Shown one piece after another: positions 39,944 through 48,706 of a stretch of DNA of 64,000 nucleotides; position 1 is the first letter of the stretch, and each line of letters starts with the position of its first letter. Source of the DNA: CBDEGK01 sp965237855 (lineage in GTDB: Bacteria; Pseudomonadota; Gammaproteobacteria; Pseudomonadales; Halieaceae). Both the position numbers and the translations under genes were made by a program. The notes beneath the pieces are model-generated. The model was not told the DNA's origin. It made no database searches and saw nothing but the letters and a program-made list of their open reading frames with translations. The stretch covers positions 310,001-374,000 of the forward strand of contig CBDEGK010000004.1 of the NCBI GenBank assembly GCA_965237855.1, given 5' to 3'.

Positions 39944-39981
39944 AAAAAAGGGTCAGACTCAGCATAGCTGAATCTGACCCT
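39944..39981 (-). terminator. intrinsic terminator of the second TonB receptor gene
   Basis: On the minus strand, 18 bases after the receptor stop, AGGGTCAGATTCAGC and its partner (39949-39963) pair over 15 positions with one G-U around a 3-base loop, followed by six T (complement of 39944-39949). The stem contains GGGTCAGACTC, an 11-mer also found in the 23-bp inverted repeats at 10292 and 29566. Confidence 0.92.
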
Positions 39982-39998
39982 GGTTTGAGCAAACTAAC

Positions 39999-42287
39999 TT
40001 AGAAGCGGTAACTCGCAGTGACACCAATAGTGCGCGGTGGGGTCATGGTGAGTTCGTTGTAGGCATCTGCGGCCCGCTTCGCCAAAACACCATCTTCGTC
40101 GGTTACATTCTTGCCGAACACCTGCAAGCTCCAGGTATCGGTGCGCAAGCCCGTATACAAGTCGAGCGTGGTGAAGCTGTCGGCCTCAAAGCGAGCCTCG
40201 AGATCGCCGGGGACTTCAGTCTTTCCCCGATAAACCAGCAGGCCACTGAGATACGCATCCGCTCCAAACAAAATCTGCGGGAATACATACTCAGACTGCA
40301 GGGTGCCAAAAAACTCAGGCTGTTCACTGGCCTGCTCGCCACTGGCGTCACAGGTATTGAAACGATTCTCTGGAGTCACGGGCGGGCCATTGGGATCGGT
40401 ACAGGGTACCTCACCATCGGTGAACTCTACCTGGGCGTATGTTGCCGAAGCGAAAAATGACCAATTATCAGTGATCAACATTTTAACTTCGCCCTCGAAG
40501 CCAATTTGCTCCGCCTCAGCGACATTTACATAAGGCCGATTGCCGGCTACCTCTACCTCGCCATTGGTAACGTTGTAAGCCTCGAAACCGACTTGAACCT
40601 GGTAATCTTCATACAGGCTGTAGAAGAAAGCTGCAGAGTAACGTGCCTTGCCGTCCAGGAAATCTCCCTTCACGCCCAGTTCAAAACTATCAACAGACTC
40701 TCCGGTATAACTGTTGAGACCGCTATCTGGATCTTCAGGTGTGGCCTGAAATATACCGGTGGTATCAAAATTAGGCGCTCCCGGACGATAGCCTCGATCC
40801 AGCGTACCGTACAGGTTTACCGCATCGCTAAAGTGATGCGCTAACTTGATAGTACCGGTCCACTCCTCCTGCTTGTCCTCATCCCCAACAACGCAGGGCG
40901 AAGGATTACCGTCGGGGCATGGAAACACACTTGGCAAGGCTAGTATCGGATCGGTCAGTTCGCCGCCGGGCAACATGTCTGAGCCCAGCAGAAAATCACC
41001 GTCGATGATATTGGCGCTCTCACTTTCAAACTCGTTGTAACGCAGACCTATTGTCAAGGTCGTGTCATCGGTCAGGTCGATGGTGTTGTGAGTAAAGATA
41101 GCTGAGGTGGTGGTACCAGTGGGTATATCCAGAAATATCTGAAAGATACCCTGGCCTTCAATCACCTGATCCACCTGCACGTATGTTTGCGCCTTCGCAT
41201 CCGAGTAATAGCCGCCGACAGTCCACTCCCAACGGTCGAAGGCGACACCGGATATGCGCAGTTCGTGCTGGAAATTGTCGTTCACGTCACCGCCAAATTC
41301 TCCGACGTTGTATAAAACTACCCTGGGGATATCGGTATTGTCGTTGTCATTCTGCGTGTCGCTCTCTGAAGACAGCAGGCCGGTGAACCAACTGACATCC
41401 ACTTCACCCACAGCCCAGTCCAGTTTGAAAGTATAGAAGTCATCCTCTTTCTTATTCATAAGAGAGGGGGCATCACCTATGGCATAGCGGTCATCGGCCT
41501 CGAGATTGTAGTTGGCAAGGGCTGGGTCAATGGTTTCCACAATCCGGTGCAAGTCGGAATCTTCTGTTTCAATGCGGTGATAGCCAAACAGCATGCTCAG
41601 ATTGTCGGTGGGCTCCCACAACATTTTTATGCGGAAGGCATCGCGACCACGCTCATCAATTTCATCGCGAAAAATGTTTTCGATCCCGCTTTCGCGGTTA
41701 TCTGTCAACGCGGCGATTCGAATCGCCAAGGTGTTCTCAATGAGCGGAAAACTAATAGCGCCCTGCAGGTTGTAACCCTCAGGATCAACCACGCTGCCCT
41801 GCACGTAGCCGGTAAGCTCGGTCAGGTCCGGATCAGCGGTTTTCATGATCAAGGCACCGGTGGGTGATGGCTGCCCATAGAGCGTGCCCTGGGGACCCCG
41901 CAAAATTTGCACATTCTCCATGTCATACATCGCCCCCAGCGCCACCACGGCCTGGGAAGCCATGTAGTAGTCATCAAGATAGGTGCCCACACGTGCGGGC
42001 GCAGCCTGCTGGCTGAAAGTGCCGACGCCGCGCAGGCCTACCCCGGTATTGGTATCTCCTTCGGCGCGGATATCCAGTCCCGCTGTCAGCTTGGCAAGCT
42101 CATCAGCTTGGAAAATGGAAAAGTCCTCAATGTCCTGGGCGCCGATGACATTAACAGCCACAGGTGCCTGACTCAGTAATTCGTCTTTTTTCTGGGCGGT
42201 GACAATCACCTCTTCCAGTTGGGCATAGGTGGTGCTGGTGTAAAGTGCGGAAAGAGCAACAGCGGTAGCAATTAGAGTGCGCTTCAT
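39999..42287 (-). CDS. TonB-dependent outer membrane receptor
   Basis: A 762-residue receptor. Signal peptide to about A22 (TTYA|Q), TonB-box-like LEEVIVTAQKKDELLSQAP, a plug with RGVGTFSQ and LYGQPSPTGALIMKTADP, and a barrel ending in GVTASYRF with terminal phenylalanine. It is only distantly similar to the first receptor of the window, so a different ligand is likely. It is followed by a strong terminator and then the broken DUF3604 gene on the same strand. A perfect 8-bp dyad enclosing its ribosome site abuts the ATG (42288-42306). It is preceded on the same strand by an SDR and a sulfotransferase gene. Confidence 0.95.
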   Translation of the reverse strand: MKRTLIATAVALSALYTSTTYAQLEEVIVTAQKKDELLSQAPVAVNVIGAQDIEDFSIFQADELAKLTAGLDIRAEGDTNTGVGLRGVGTFSQQAAPARVGTYLDDYYMASQAVVALGAMYDMENVQILRGPQGTLYGQPSPTGALIMKTADPDLTELTGYVQGSVVDPEGYNLQGAISFPLIENTLAIRIAALTDNRESGIENIFRDEIDERGRDAFRIKMLWEPTDNLSMLFGYHRIETEDSDLHRIVETIDPALANYNLEADDRYAIGDAPSLMNKKEDDFYTFKLDWAVGEVDVSWFTGLLSSESDTQNDNDNTDIPRVVLYNVGEFGGDVNDNFQHELRISGVAFDRWEWTVGGYYSDAKAQTYVQVDQVIEGQGIFQIFLDIPTGTTTSAIFTHNTIDLTDDTTLTIGLRYNEFESESANIIDGDFLLGSDMLPGGELTDPILALPSVFPCPDGNPSPCVVGDEDKQEEWTGTIKLAHHFSDAVNLYGTLDRGYRPGAPNFDTTGIFQATPEDPDSGLNSYTGESVDSFELGVKGDFLDGKARYSAAFFYSLYEDYQVQVGFEAYNVTNGEVEVAGNRPYVNVAEAEQIGFEGEVKMLITDNWSFFASATYAQVEFTDGEVPCTDPNGPPVTPENRFNTCDASGEQASEQPEFFGTLQSEYVFPQILFGADAYLSGLLVYRGKTEVPGDLEARFEADSFTTLDLYTGLRTDTWSLQVFGKNVTDEDGVLAKRAADAYNELTMTPPRTIGVTASYRF

Positions 42288-42306
42288 TATAAAAGCCTCT
42301 TTTATA
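42288..42306 (-). promoter_or_regulatory. dyad enclosing the ribosome site of the second TonB receptor
   Basis: On the minus strand TATAAAAG-AGG-CTTTTATA is a perfect 8-bp hairpin ending at the base before the ATG. The Shine-Dalgarno AAAGAGG lies in the stem and loop. The A/U-rich stem would be marginally stable, so temperature, an RNA-binding protein or a small RNA could tune translation. Confidence 0.5.
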
Positions 42307-42389
42307 GTTGTAGTCAGGTTCTTTCAGTATGCAGAGTAGTAGCGGTGTCGGCATACCCCAAACAGGGGAAAACCTGTAATTTTACCGTT

Positions 42390-43223
42390 TTACGCTGGCA
42401 TAAAGGCGTCACCCAATTCAGCTTTACCATCCAGGCTCATCACCTTCCGGCCAACAGCATGCACCCACTCCCGGCTGTAAACCACTTGCCCGGCGTGGGA
42501 CCCACAACACAGGGATAATGCGGCTTCTGCCATCATTTCAATCGGCTCCACCATGTCCGGCCTGCGCTTGGCAATGGCCTCTACCTCGGCGCCAACGTTA
42601 GTTAACACTATCGCCTGTGGTGCCATGGCATTGATATAAACACCGGTACCATTCATTTCATGAGCCAGTGCCTCGGTATAGCGATTCAGAGCCGCTTTAC
42701 TGGCGCCGTAGCCACCAATGACATGCGCCATGATGGCACTGTCTGGGTAGGGAGGCCGGGGCTGATTCACGCTGGCGGTAGAGATGTTGAGTATCCAACC
42801 ACTACCGCGCTCGCGCATGCCGGGCAGAGCCTGCAGCGCCAGGTCGATCGGCGCATTCAGATTAATCTCGTGCATCCAGTTGCGGTCGGCATTGCTCAGC
42901 AGGCTGGGCAAGTTCATCCTGGCACCGGCGGCATTGTTGACCAGGATATCCAGCGGCCCAAAATGCGCTTCGGCCCGGCTCACCAGGTCACTGCGGGCGG
43001 CCTCATCAGTAAGGTCCGCCACTTCGGCGGCAGCTTTGCCGCCGGCGTTGTTGATGTCTGCGACGGTTCCCTCAAGCGTACCATCCAGGTCGCCATGGGA
43101 GCCGAGACGGGATGCACACAGCACCACCGCCGCCCCTTCCGCTGCAAAGCGCTGGGAAATGGCCCGGCCGATACCCCGACTGGCGCCGGTAATAAGAGCT
43201 ACTTTTCCTTCCAATTCATTCAT
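42390..43223 (-). CDS. SDR family NAD(P)-dependent oxidoreductase
   Basis: A 277-residue SDR from ATG 43223, which has GAGGAG about 8 bases upstream; a longer frame to 43274 would run into the upstream sulfotransferase. The cofactor loop TGASRGIGRA begins at about residue 12, NNAAG serves as NAG motif, and the catalytic residues are LNISTAS ... YGASK. The start overlaps the TGA of the sulfotransferase gene (ATGA), so the two are translationally coupled. This suggests that the same molecule is oxidised or reduced at a hydroxyl and sulfated. A 102-base gap separates it from the TonB receptor gene. Confidence 0.9.
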   Translation of the reverse strand: MNELEGKVALITGASRGIGRAISQRFAAEGAAVVLCASRLGSHGDLDGTLEGTVADINNAGGKAAAEVADLTDEAARSDLVSRAEAHFGPLDILVNNAAGARMNLPSLLSNADRNWMHEINLNAPIDLALQALPGMRERGSGWILNISTASVNQPRPPYPDSAIMAHVIGGYGASKAALNRYTEALAHEMNGTGVYINAMAPQAIVLTNVGAEVEAIAKRRPDMVEPIEMMAEAALSLCCGSHAGQVVYSREWVHAVGRKVMSLDGKAELGDAFMPA

Positions 43224-44479
43224 ACTTCTTTCTCCTCTGTGCGCTGCTGTATACGCTCTTGGGCGCGGGGCCATTGGTACTCCGCGTAAAATTCTGCCAG
43301 CTCGGATTCCAGCCGCTCCGGCGGTAACTCGTAGTCACCCAGGCTGTACTCAAATTTTGCCTGGTGCTTTTTCTCGCGTTCGGCCTGGGCCAACAACCAC
43401 TGGTCGTACTCTTCGCTCAGGTCCATGCCAATGTCAGCGTAAATTTTCTGTACGGTTTCCCGCGGCGCTGTCGTTAGCTCCCGGTAGTCCACCACACATT
43501 GGGGCGTCTGTGGGTTTTTTGCCAGCGCCGCGCGCGGATAGTGGAAGTGATCGAAGCAGATAGTGGTCATGAGTTCCAGCGACTTGCCGTAGTCTTCCGC
43601 AGACCAACCTTTACCACCCCAGGTAACCTCCATCAGCTTGAGCAAGCTGGGCAGACACTGACTCGGGTCGCGCATCATCACCACGATGCGGGCATCGGGG
43701 AACTCCCTGATGATGGCGTCCACCCATCCACTCTGAACGGGATTCTTGGCAAGGTGAATCTTGTCACCCCCGTTGAGCAACAGCTGTCGCTTCACTAACT
43801 CCCGGTAATGATGCATCCAGCGTTTTGCTTTGTGGGGCATATCGTCGACGTGGAAGATATCGATGACATCCATCATCGGAATTTCCAGAGACCACTGCTG
43901 GGTGACGAAAGCCCCGGCCATGGCAAACATATCCTCCTCCGCGTTCCACAGGCTCATATTGTGAATGTTGCGGGTCGGGCCAAAGGTCTTGTCGTCCCAG
44001 GCTTGCAGGCGACGCTGAATTGGGCTGCCCAGGCGCTGGTCTATCCAGCCGAGACCGCGGATAATTTTCTTCTGCAACAGCGAGGGGAAAAACATCTCCC
44101 AGTAGAGAAAGTAGGAAAACTTTTCGCCATCGGCAGACATCAGGCGATGCATGAGGGTGGTGCCGCTGCGGGCATGACCTACAATAAAGACGGGCTGCTC
44201 TACTTTCTGGGTCCACAGGCGTGGAAAGAACAGATAGTCCAACAAGAAGAACACGCCATGGATCAGGCTGACCAGGGGCACGCTGATCAGCAGGCGCCGC
44301 AGCATCCTCGGTTTGGCCGCATAGTTCTCCAGCTGCCAGACGTGGCGTACCACTCGCCACCAATAGTCAAAATCAAAATACACGGGCTCTCCCCGATTAA
44401 TGCTTGGGTGCCCACTGTAGCGCTTCCAAAGCGCGGGTTTAAGTGGCATTCCGCTCACAGGACTATAACCATAACTCAC
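43220..44479 (-). CDS. sulfotransferase family protein
   Basis: A 419-residue member with the 5'-phosphosulfate loop GHARSGTT at 101-108 and the 3'-phosphate segment VVMMRDPSQCLPSLL. Unlike the other two copies it has a hydrophobic segment at about 62-85 (LLISVPLVSLIHGVFFLLDYLFF), so it may be membrane-anchored or membrane-associated. The start is unclear: GTG 44479 has no good ribosome site, and ATG 44449 (residue 11) is an alternative. It is divergent from the M48 lipoprotein gene and overlaps the SDR gene by 4 bases. PAPS-dependent sulfation of a hydrophobic alcohol is the likely reaction; the acceptor is unknown. Confidence 0.85.
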   Translation of the reverse strand: MSYGYSPVSGMPLKPALWKRYSGHPSINRGEPVYFDFDYWWRVVRHVWQLENYAAKPRMLRRLLISVPLVSLIHGVFFLLDYLFFPRLWTQKVEQPVFIVGHARSGTTLMHRLMSADGEKFSYFLYWEMFFPSLLQKKIIRGLGWIDQRLGSPIQRRLQAWDDKTFGPTRNIHNMSLWNAEEDMFAMAGAFVTQQWSLEIPMMDVIDIFHVDDMPHKAKRWMHHYRELVKRQLLLNGGDKIHLAKNPVQSGWVDAIIREFPDARIVVMMRDPSQCLPSLLKLMEVTWGGKGWSAEDYGKSLELMTTICFDHFHYPRAALAKNPQTPQCVVDYRELTTAPRETVQKIYADIGMDLSEEYDQWLLAQAEREKKHQAKFEYSLGDYELPPERLESELAEFYAEYQWPRAQERIQQRTEEKEV

Positions 44480-44574
44480 TGTATTTAAACGTTTTATTAT
44501 TGATTAAGCTCAGATTCTGGTACTTACTTATATTTGTTGTTATTATTTTCCCCGCTGCCATCAAGGTTACTCCT

Positions 44575-46131
44575 ATGCCCTTCGTTCTACGCGCACTGCT
44601 ACTGACAAGTCTTCTGTTCAGCATCGGCTGCGCCACCAACCCGGTTACCGGAGAAAGCGAGCTGTCGCTGGTATCGGAAGCCCAGGAAATCGCCCTCGGC
44701 GAAGAGCAATACACTCCCTCCAAGCAATCCCAGGGCGGCCCCTATCTCGTGGACCAGGCGCTGCAGGACTACGTGGCCAATATCGGCCAGCAGCTTGCTG
44801 CGGTGAGTCACCGGCCCGACCTGCCCTATGAATTTGTCGTGCTTAATAATTCCGTCCCCAATGCCTGGGCATTGCCCGGCGGCAAGATCGCCATCAATCG
44901 CGGTCTGCTGACCGAACTGGAAGATGAGGCAGAATTGGCGGCCGTGATCGGCCATGAGATCGTTCACGCCGCCGCGCGCCACGGTGCATCGCAAATGTCC
45001 CGCGGACAGTTAACCAGCATCACCGCGGGCATTGCGACAATCGCTGCCGCCAGTGCCGGCTACGGACAACTGGGCAGCACTGCCTCGCAAATGGGTTCAG
45101 CGGCATTCATGGCAACCTATGGCCGGGGCGATGAACTGGAGGCAGACAAATACGGCATGGGATACATGGCGGCGCTGGGTTATGGCCCCGCCGCGGCGGT
45201 GAGCTTGCAGGAAACTTTCGTGCGCCTGTCGAAAGGGCAGCAGCAAGACTTCATCGCCGGCTTGTTCGCCAGCCACCCGCCGTCCCAGGCCCGGGTAGAC
45301 GCCAATAAAAAGCAAGCCGCCACCCTGCCCGCAGGTAAACGCTATCGCCAACGCTACCAACAGCACATGGCTCAGCTGACCCACGATGCCCCTGCCTATG
45401 CCAAACAGGCAGAGGCGCAGGCGGCGTTGAAGGAGGAAAAACCGGATATTGCCCTGGCCGTACTGGATGAAGCGATTGCCATTCAACCCCGGGAAGGTGC
45501 TTTCTGGGAAACTCGAGGGCACGCATGGCGTCAGCAGGAGAACCTGGGCAACGCCGAAAAGGCCTACTCCACCGCCATTCGGCACAGTCCCGATTACTTC
45601 AGCCCGCTACTGTACCGGGGCATGTTGCGCCATGAAATGAATCGCAATGGCGCGGCAAAAACTGATCTGCTGGCCAGCTACGCGCTCCTGCCCAACCCGG
45701 TGTCCGCCTATTATCTCGGCGAAACCTACGCCGCTCTCAACGACGAAGCAACCGCCAAACAATACTATCGACAAGCCGCCAACAGCAGCGGTGAAATTGG
45801 CCAGCAGGCCCAGTACAAACTGGCGGTGCTGGATGTGGCAGAGAACCCCAACAAGTACATCGCCAGCCAGACCTACATCGGCGACGACGGCTATCTGCGG
45901 GTTGCGCTGAAAAACAATACCCCAGTGGCGGTGACCGCAGTGACCGTACAGGTATTGCAACTGCAAGATCGATACACGGTCTCACGGGCTATTCCCCTAA
46001 AGGGCAAACACCAGCTGGCCGCCGGTCAGCGTAAAGACCTGGCCACGAAAATCGGCCCTTTCAGCGATGAATCACAAGCCCGGTCCTGGCGCAGCGAGAT
46101 TGTTAGCGCGCGGGTGGTTGAAGCCCCATGA
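44575..46131 (+). CDS. M48 family metalloprotease with TPR repeats, lipoprotein
   Basis: A 518-residue protein from ATG 44575; a longer open frame to 44443 has no ribosome site and would overlap the divergent gene. The signal peptide carries lipobox LFSIGC19. The zinc motif HEIVH is at 127-131, with the third ligand in GDELEADKYG (E187). After the protease domain come TPR-like helices at about 295-430 (LAVLDEAIAIQPREGAFW, AYSTAIRHSPDYFSPLLYRG). The arrangement resembles BepA/Loi-type quality-control proteases acting on outer-membrane proteins, but BepA itself is not lipidated, so this is a relative. Its stop overlaps the start of a TetR gene (ATGA). Confidence 0.9.
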   Translation: MPFVLRALLLTSLLFSIGCATNPVTGESELSLVSEAQEIALGEEQYTPSKQSQGGPYLVDQALQDYVANIGQQLAAVSHRPDLPYEFVVLNNSVPNAWALPGGKIAINRGLLTELEDEAELAAVIGHEIVHAAARHGASQMSRGQLTSITAGIATIAAASAGYGQLGSTASQMGSAAFMATYGRGDELEADKYGMGYMAALGYGPAAAVSLQETFVRLSKGQQQDFIAGLFASHPPSQARVDANKKQAATLPAGKRYRQRYQQHMAQLTHDAPAYAKQAEAQAALKEEKPDIALAVLDEAIAIQPREGAFWETRGHAWRQQENLGNAEKAYSTAIRHSPDYFSPLLYRGMLRHEMNRNGAAKTDLLASYALLPNPVSAYYLGETYAALNDEATAKQYYRQAANSSGEIGQQAQYKLAVLDVAENPNKYIASQTYIGDDGYLRVALKNNTPVAVTAVTVQVLQLQDRYTVSRAIPLKGKHQLAAGQRKDLATKIGPFSDESQARSWRSEIVSARVVEAP

Positions 46132-46772
46132 GCACGCCGACACCACCTCAACCACGCAAACAGCCGCGCCAATCCCGCTCACAGCTATTGGTAGATTCCA
46201 TTCACGAGGCCTGCCAGAAAATTCTGGAACAAGAGGGTCCGGACAACCTGACCACGCACCGCATCGCCGAGGTCGCCGGCATCAATATCGCCTCTCTGTA
46301 TCAGTACTTTCCCAACAAGGAGGCGGTGCTGGCGGGCGTCTTCGAAAAGGAAATGCAGCGTTACCAGGAAAAGACCGCCGCCCGGTTTGAAGAATTCAAA
46401 ACCTTGTCGCAAAGGTCCCTCGAGGAAACGCTGGCGACGTTTGTCGAAATGGAGGCAGAGCAACTCTTACACCTGTACCGCATCAACCCGGATTTTTACC
46501 TGCAATACCAGCACAGCTACAACATCAACCAGCACATCAACGAGATTACGCTGGCGCACAACAATCCCAGTTGGGAAGACTGGTTTCCCCGCTTCCTGGG
46601 AAAACACCGTACCCAACTGCGCGAGGGTGACATAGACATGATGGCTTTTATCAGTCGCCGCAGCCTCGAGGGAACGATGCTGGCGGCACTGGCCGAAGAC
46701 CCCGCGCAACTTGAAAGCCCGGCGTTTCGACAAGAGGTGTTGACGCTGTTGCTCAACTACCTGTGTAAATAG
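46128..46772 (+). CDS. TetR/AcrR family transcriptional regulator
   Basis: A 214-residue repressor. The helix-turn-helix is at about residues 38-65 (NLTTHRIAEVAGINIASLYQYFPNKEAVLAGVF), preceded by a basic, proline-rich leader (PPQPRKQPRQSR). The C-terminal domain is of the type often fused to similar HTHs in membrane-stress or lipid regulators; the ligand is not recognisable. ATG overlaps the stop of the M48 gene by 4 bases, so it is made with that protease and may respond to envelope or lipid status. It converges on the DUF3604 gene with a 9-base gap. No own promoter is expected. Confidence 0.9.
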   Translation: MSTPTPPQPRKQPRQSRSQLLVDSIHEACQKILEQEGPDNLTTHRIAEVAGINIASLYQYFPNKEAVLAGVFEKEMQRYQEKTAARFEEFKTLSQRSLEETLATFVEMEAEQLLHLYRINPDFYLQYQHSYNINQHINEITLAHNNPSWEDWFPRFLGKHRTQLREGDIDMMAFISRRSLEGTMLAALAEDPAQLESPAFRQEVLTLLLNYLCK

Positions 46773-46781
46773 AGCGCGCCG

Positions 46782-48668
46782 CTAGGGGCTGTACCAGATT
46801 GCCGAGGTATAGGCGCGTTCCTGGATCGTCGCCGGCCCCTCCTCCGGCAGTTCTGACTGCAGGGCTATCGAATCCAACAGGGAATGCCGAGGCGTAGGGA
46901 TCTGCAATACCCGCACGTAGTAAAACGCGCGCTGCCCGGGATCGAAATCAGGATCCACCCAATACGCGGATAATGAAGCCGCGCCAATGCTGTTGTCGTA
47001 GAGGCCGGTTTCCAGGTCGACGCTATTGCCCACCGCGGGCAATTTCCCCTGCGCATCCAGCTCTCTCTCACCAGACCAGGCCACGTCAAAGACCTGTTCG
47101 TGCTCCATACCGGTGTCATCCAACCAGCCTTTGACAACCTGCAGGCGATCGAGATTGGCGTTGTTGGGATCTTTTTGCGCACGAATGATTAGCTGCGGCA
47201 CGGCGCCATCCACCGCCTGACTGAGCATGCCCCCCATCGGCACGCCGTCGCGATAACCCACCTCGGCAAACTCGATCGAGTCGACAGCAGCCTGATCAAA
47301 TTGCCAGCCCGCAAACATGCGAACCTTCAGGCGCGTACCGGTGGTGGCGTACACTTCGCGTCGCTGAAACGCTGCGAAGATTTCTTCGCGGGTGTTGCCA
47401 CGAGTCCAGGCCGCCGCCAATCCGGAGGCTGACATACTCCAGCCGGTGCTGCCGCTGCCGCCGAGTTTGTCATCGCCGCGCTTTGTCGCCGGCGTGGAAT
47501 CGCGGGCAAATTTCCCCCAGAAGTTCTCCTCATCCGGTGAGGCGAGGCCTGAATGCGAATCGGTCGAACCGATTACGCCAAACTGGTAGGGGTTTACACC
47601 CGTCTTCTGCTCCAGGCTCAGGCCGGTCTTCAGCGCCGAGCGCATATAATCGGCTTTGGTTGCCACGTAGTCTTCCGCGTAGTTCTGCAGGTAATACGGG
47701 AAAGTTTCAAAATCGGCAAACTCATCCTCTGGCGACACGTCGGGATGGGTTTCTGAGTCGCCCTTGATCTGGGTGACTTCAGACACCGGCTCCCACTTCA
47801 TGCGGGTGCGGGCGTAAGCTTCGTTTATCGGCTCCCCTTTTAAGGTGGTCTCGGCATACATATAGCCTTTTGAGACATTGGAGTTGTGTGGCATCGCCAT
47901 AAAACGGGCGCCGGTCCTGGCTTGCGTATCTTCCAACCACTGCCACAGGTCTTCCGGGTACTGACTCTGGTCAGAGCCATAGGGAACGAACTGCTTGGCC
48001 TTGTCGGCACCATCAGGGGTAAACACAATACGGTGCAGGTTGGCGCCGGTGGGGATAGAGCTCCACTCCCAACCGATCAGGCTGGTAAACACGCCGGGCT
48101 CGTTGTGGTGCTCGGCAGCATCGACAATCTCGTGCCAGGCGCTGGTTTCAATAGGGAGCGTGTCGCCGAACGGGCTCAATCCGTGCATCATCTCTGCATT
48201 ACTGGGGTCCGCCACCGGATCACCCACAGGCCCTTCCGGTTGCGCTGGCAGAAAGGCGTTAAAGGTCTCCACCGCGTCACCGCTGTCGATCGAGCGAACC
48301 AAAAGCTTCAGCATAAGCCAGCGCTTGAGGTTGCCCCACCAACCCATATCCTCCAGCTCCGCGGTATCGTTGTGCACCGCGCGCATCACCCCCATCAACT
48401 CCGCGTGATCGGATACAACCAGGAAATCCAGCGGTGTTTCGATCTGTACCCGTGCGCGATGGTAGGGATGAACAACCGGCTGACCCTTGGCCCAGCGATA
48501 GGCCGTATCCGGATCCGCACTCTCATTCTTATTGAGATAGGCATCGAAGGAATAGGAGGTGTGAAGGTGAGTGTCGCCAAACAAGAGCTGGTCAGCTGGC
48601 TCAGCGTTGGCGGTAGGCGCTATCAGCGCCAGGGCAGCGAGGACGGAGACACAGGAAATCCACTTCAT
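46782..48668 (-). CDS. DUF3604 family protein, secreted (intact copy)
   Basis: A 628-residue protein. Signal peptide to about A22 (PTANA|EP). The core shows GDTHLHT at 31-37, TPLDFLVVSDHAELMG, SLIGWEWSS, MPHNSN, and the late GVIGSTDSHSG. These His and Asp residues are arranged like a PHP or amidohydrolase-type metal site. It is the close paralog of the broken copy at 38060-39930 (shared KGWxDxxGxxxEQVxxV region and closing RAYTSAIWY/RTWSSPIWY) and a distant one of the lipoprotein copy at 16836-19004. It is the last gene of the long minus-strand run from 57127. Function of the family is not established; periplasmic hydrolysis of a polyol or lipid-linked ester or phosphoester is a guess. Confidence 0.88.
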   Translation of the reverse strand: MKWISCVSVLAALALIAPTANAEPADQLLFGDTHLHTSYSFDAYLNKNESADPDTAYRWAKGQPVVHPYHRARVQIETPLDFLVVSDHAELMGVMRAVHNDTAELEDMGWWGNLKRWLMLKLLVRSIDSGDAVETFNAFLPAQPEGPVGDPVADPSNAEMMHGLSPFGDTLPIETSAWHEIVDAAEHHNEPGVFTSLIGWEWSSIPTGANLHRIVFTPDGADKAKQFVPYGSDQSQYPEDLWQWLEDTQARTGARFMAMPHNSNVSKGYMYAETTLKGEPINEAYARTRMKWEPVSEVTQIKGDSETHPDVSPEDEFADFETFPYYLQNYAEDYVATKADYMRSALKTGLSLEQKTGVNPYQFGVIGSTDSHSGLASPDEENFWGKFARDSTPATKRGDDKLGGSGSTGWSMSASGLAAAWTRGNTREEIFAAFQRREVYATTGTRLKVRMFAGWQFDQAAVDSIEFAEVGYRDGVPMGGMLSQAVDGAVPQLIIRAQKDPNNANLDRLQVVKGWLDDTGMEHEQVFDVAWSGERELDAQGKLPAVGNSVDLETGLYDNSIGAASLSAYWVDPDFDPGQRAFYYVRVLQIPTPRHSLLDSIALQSELPEEGPATIQERAYTSAIWYSP

Positions 48669-48706
48669 GGAAAACTTACCTATAGCTTTGTAGTTAATGC
48701 AGGATT

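Noticed and set aside
44443..44574. N-terminal extension of the M48 protease gene
   Set aside because: It lacks a ribosome site and would bury the lipoprotein signal peptide that begins at 44575.
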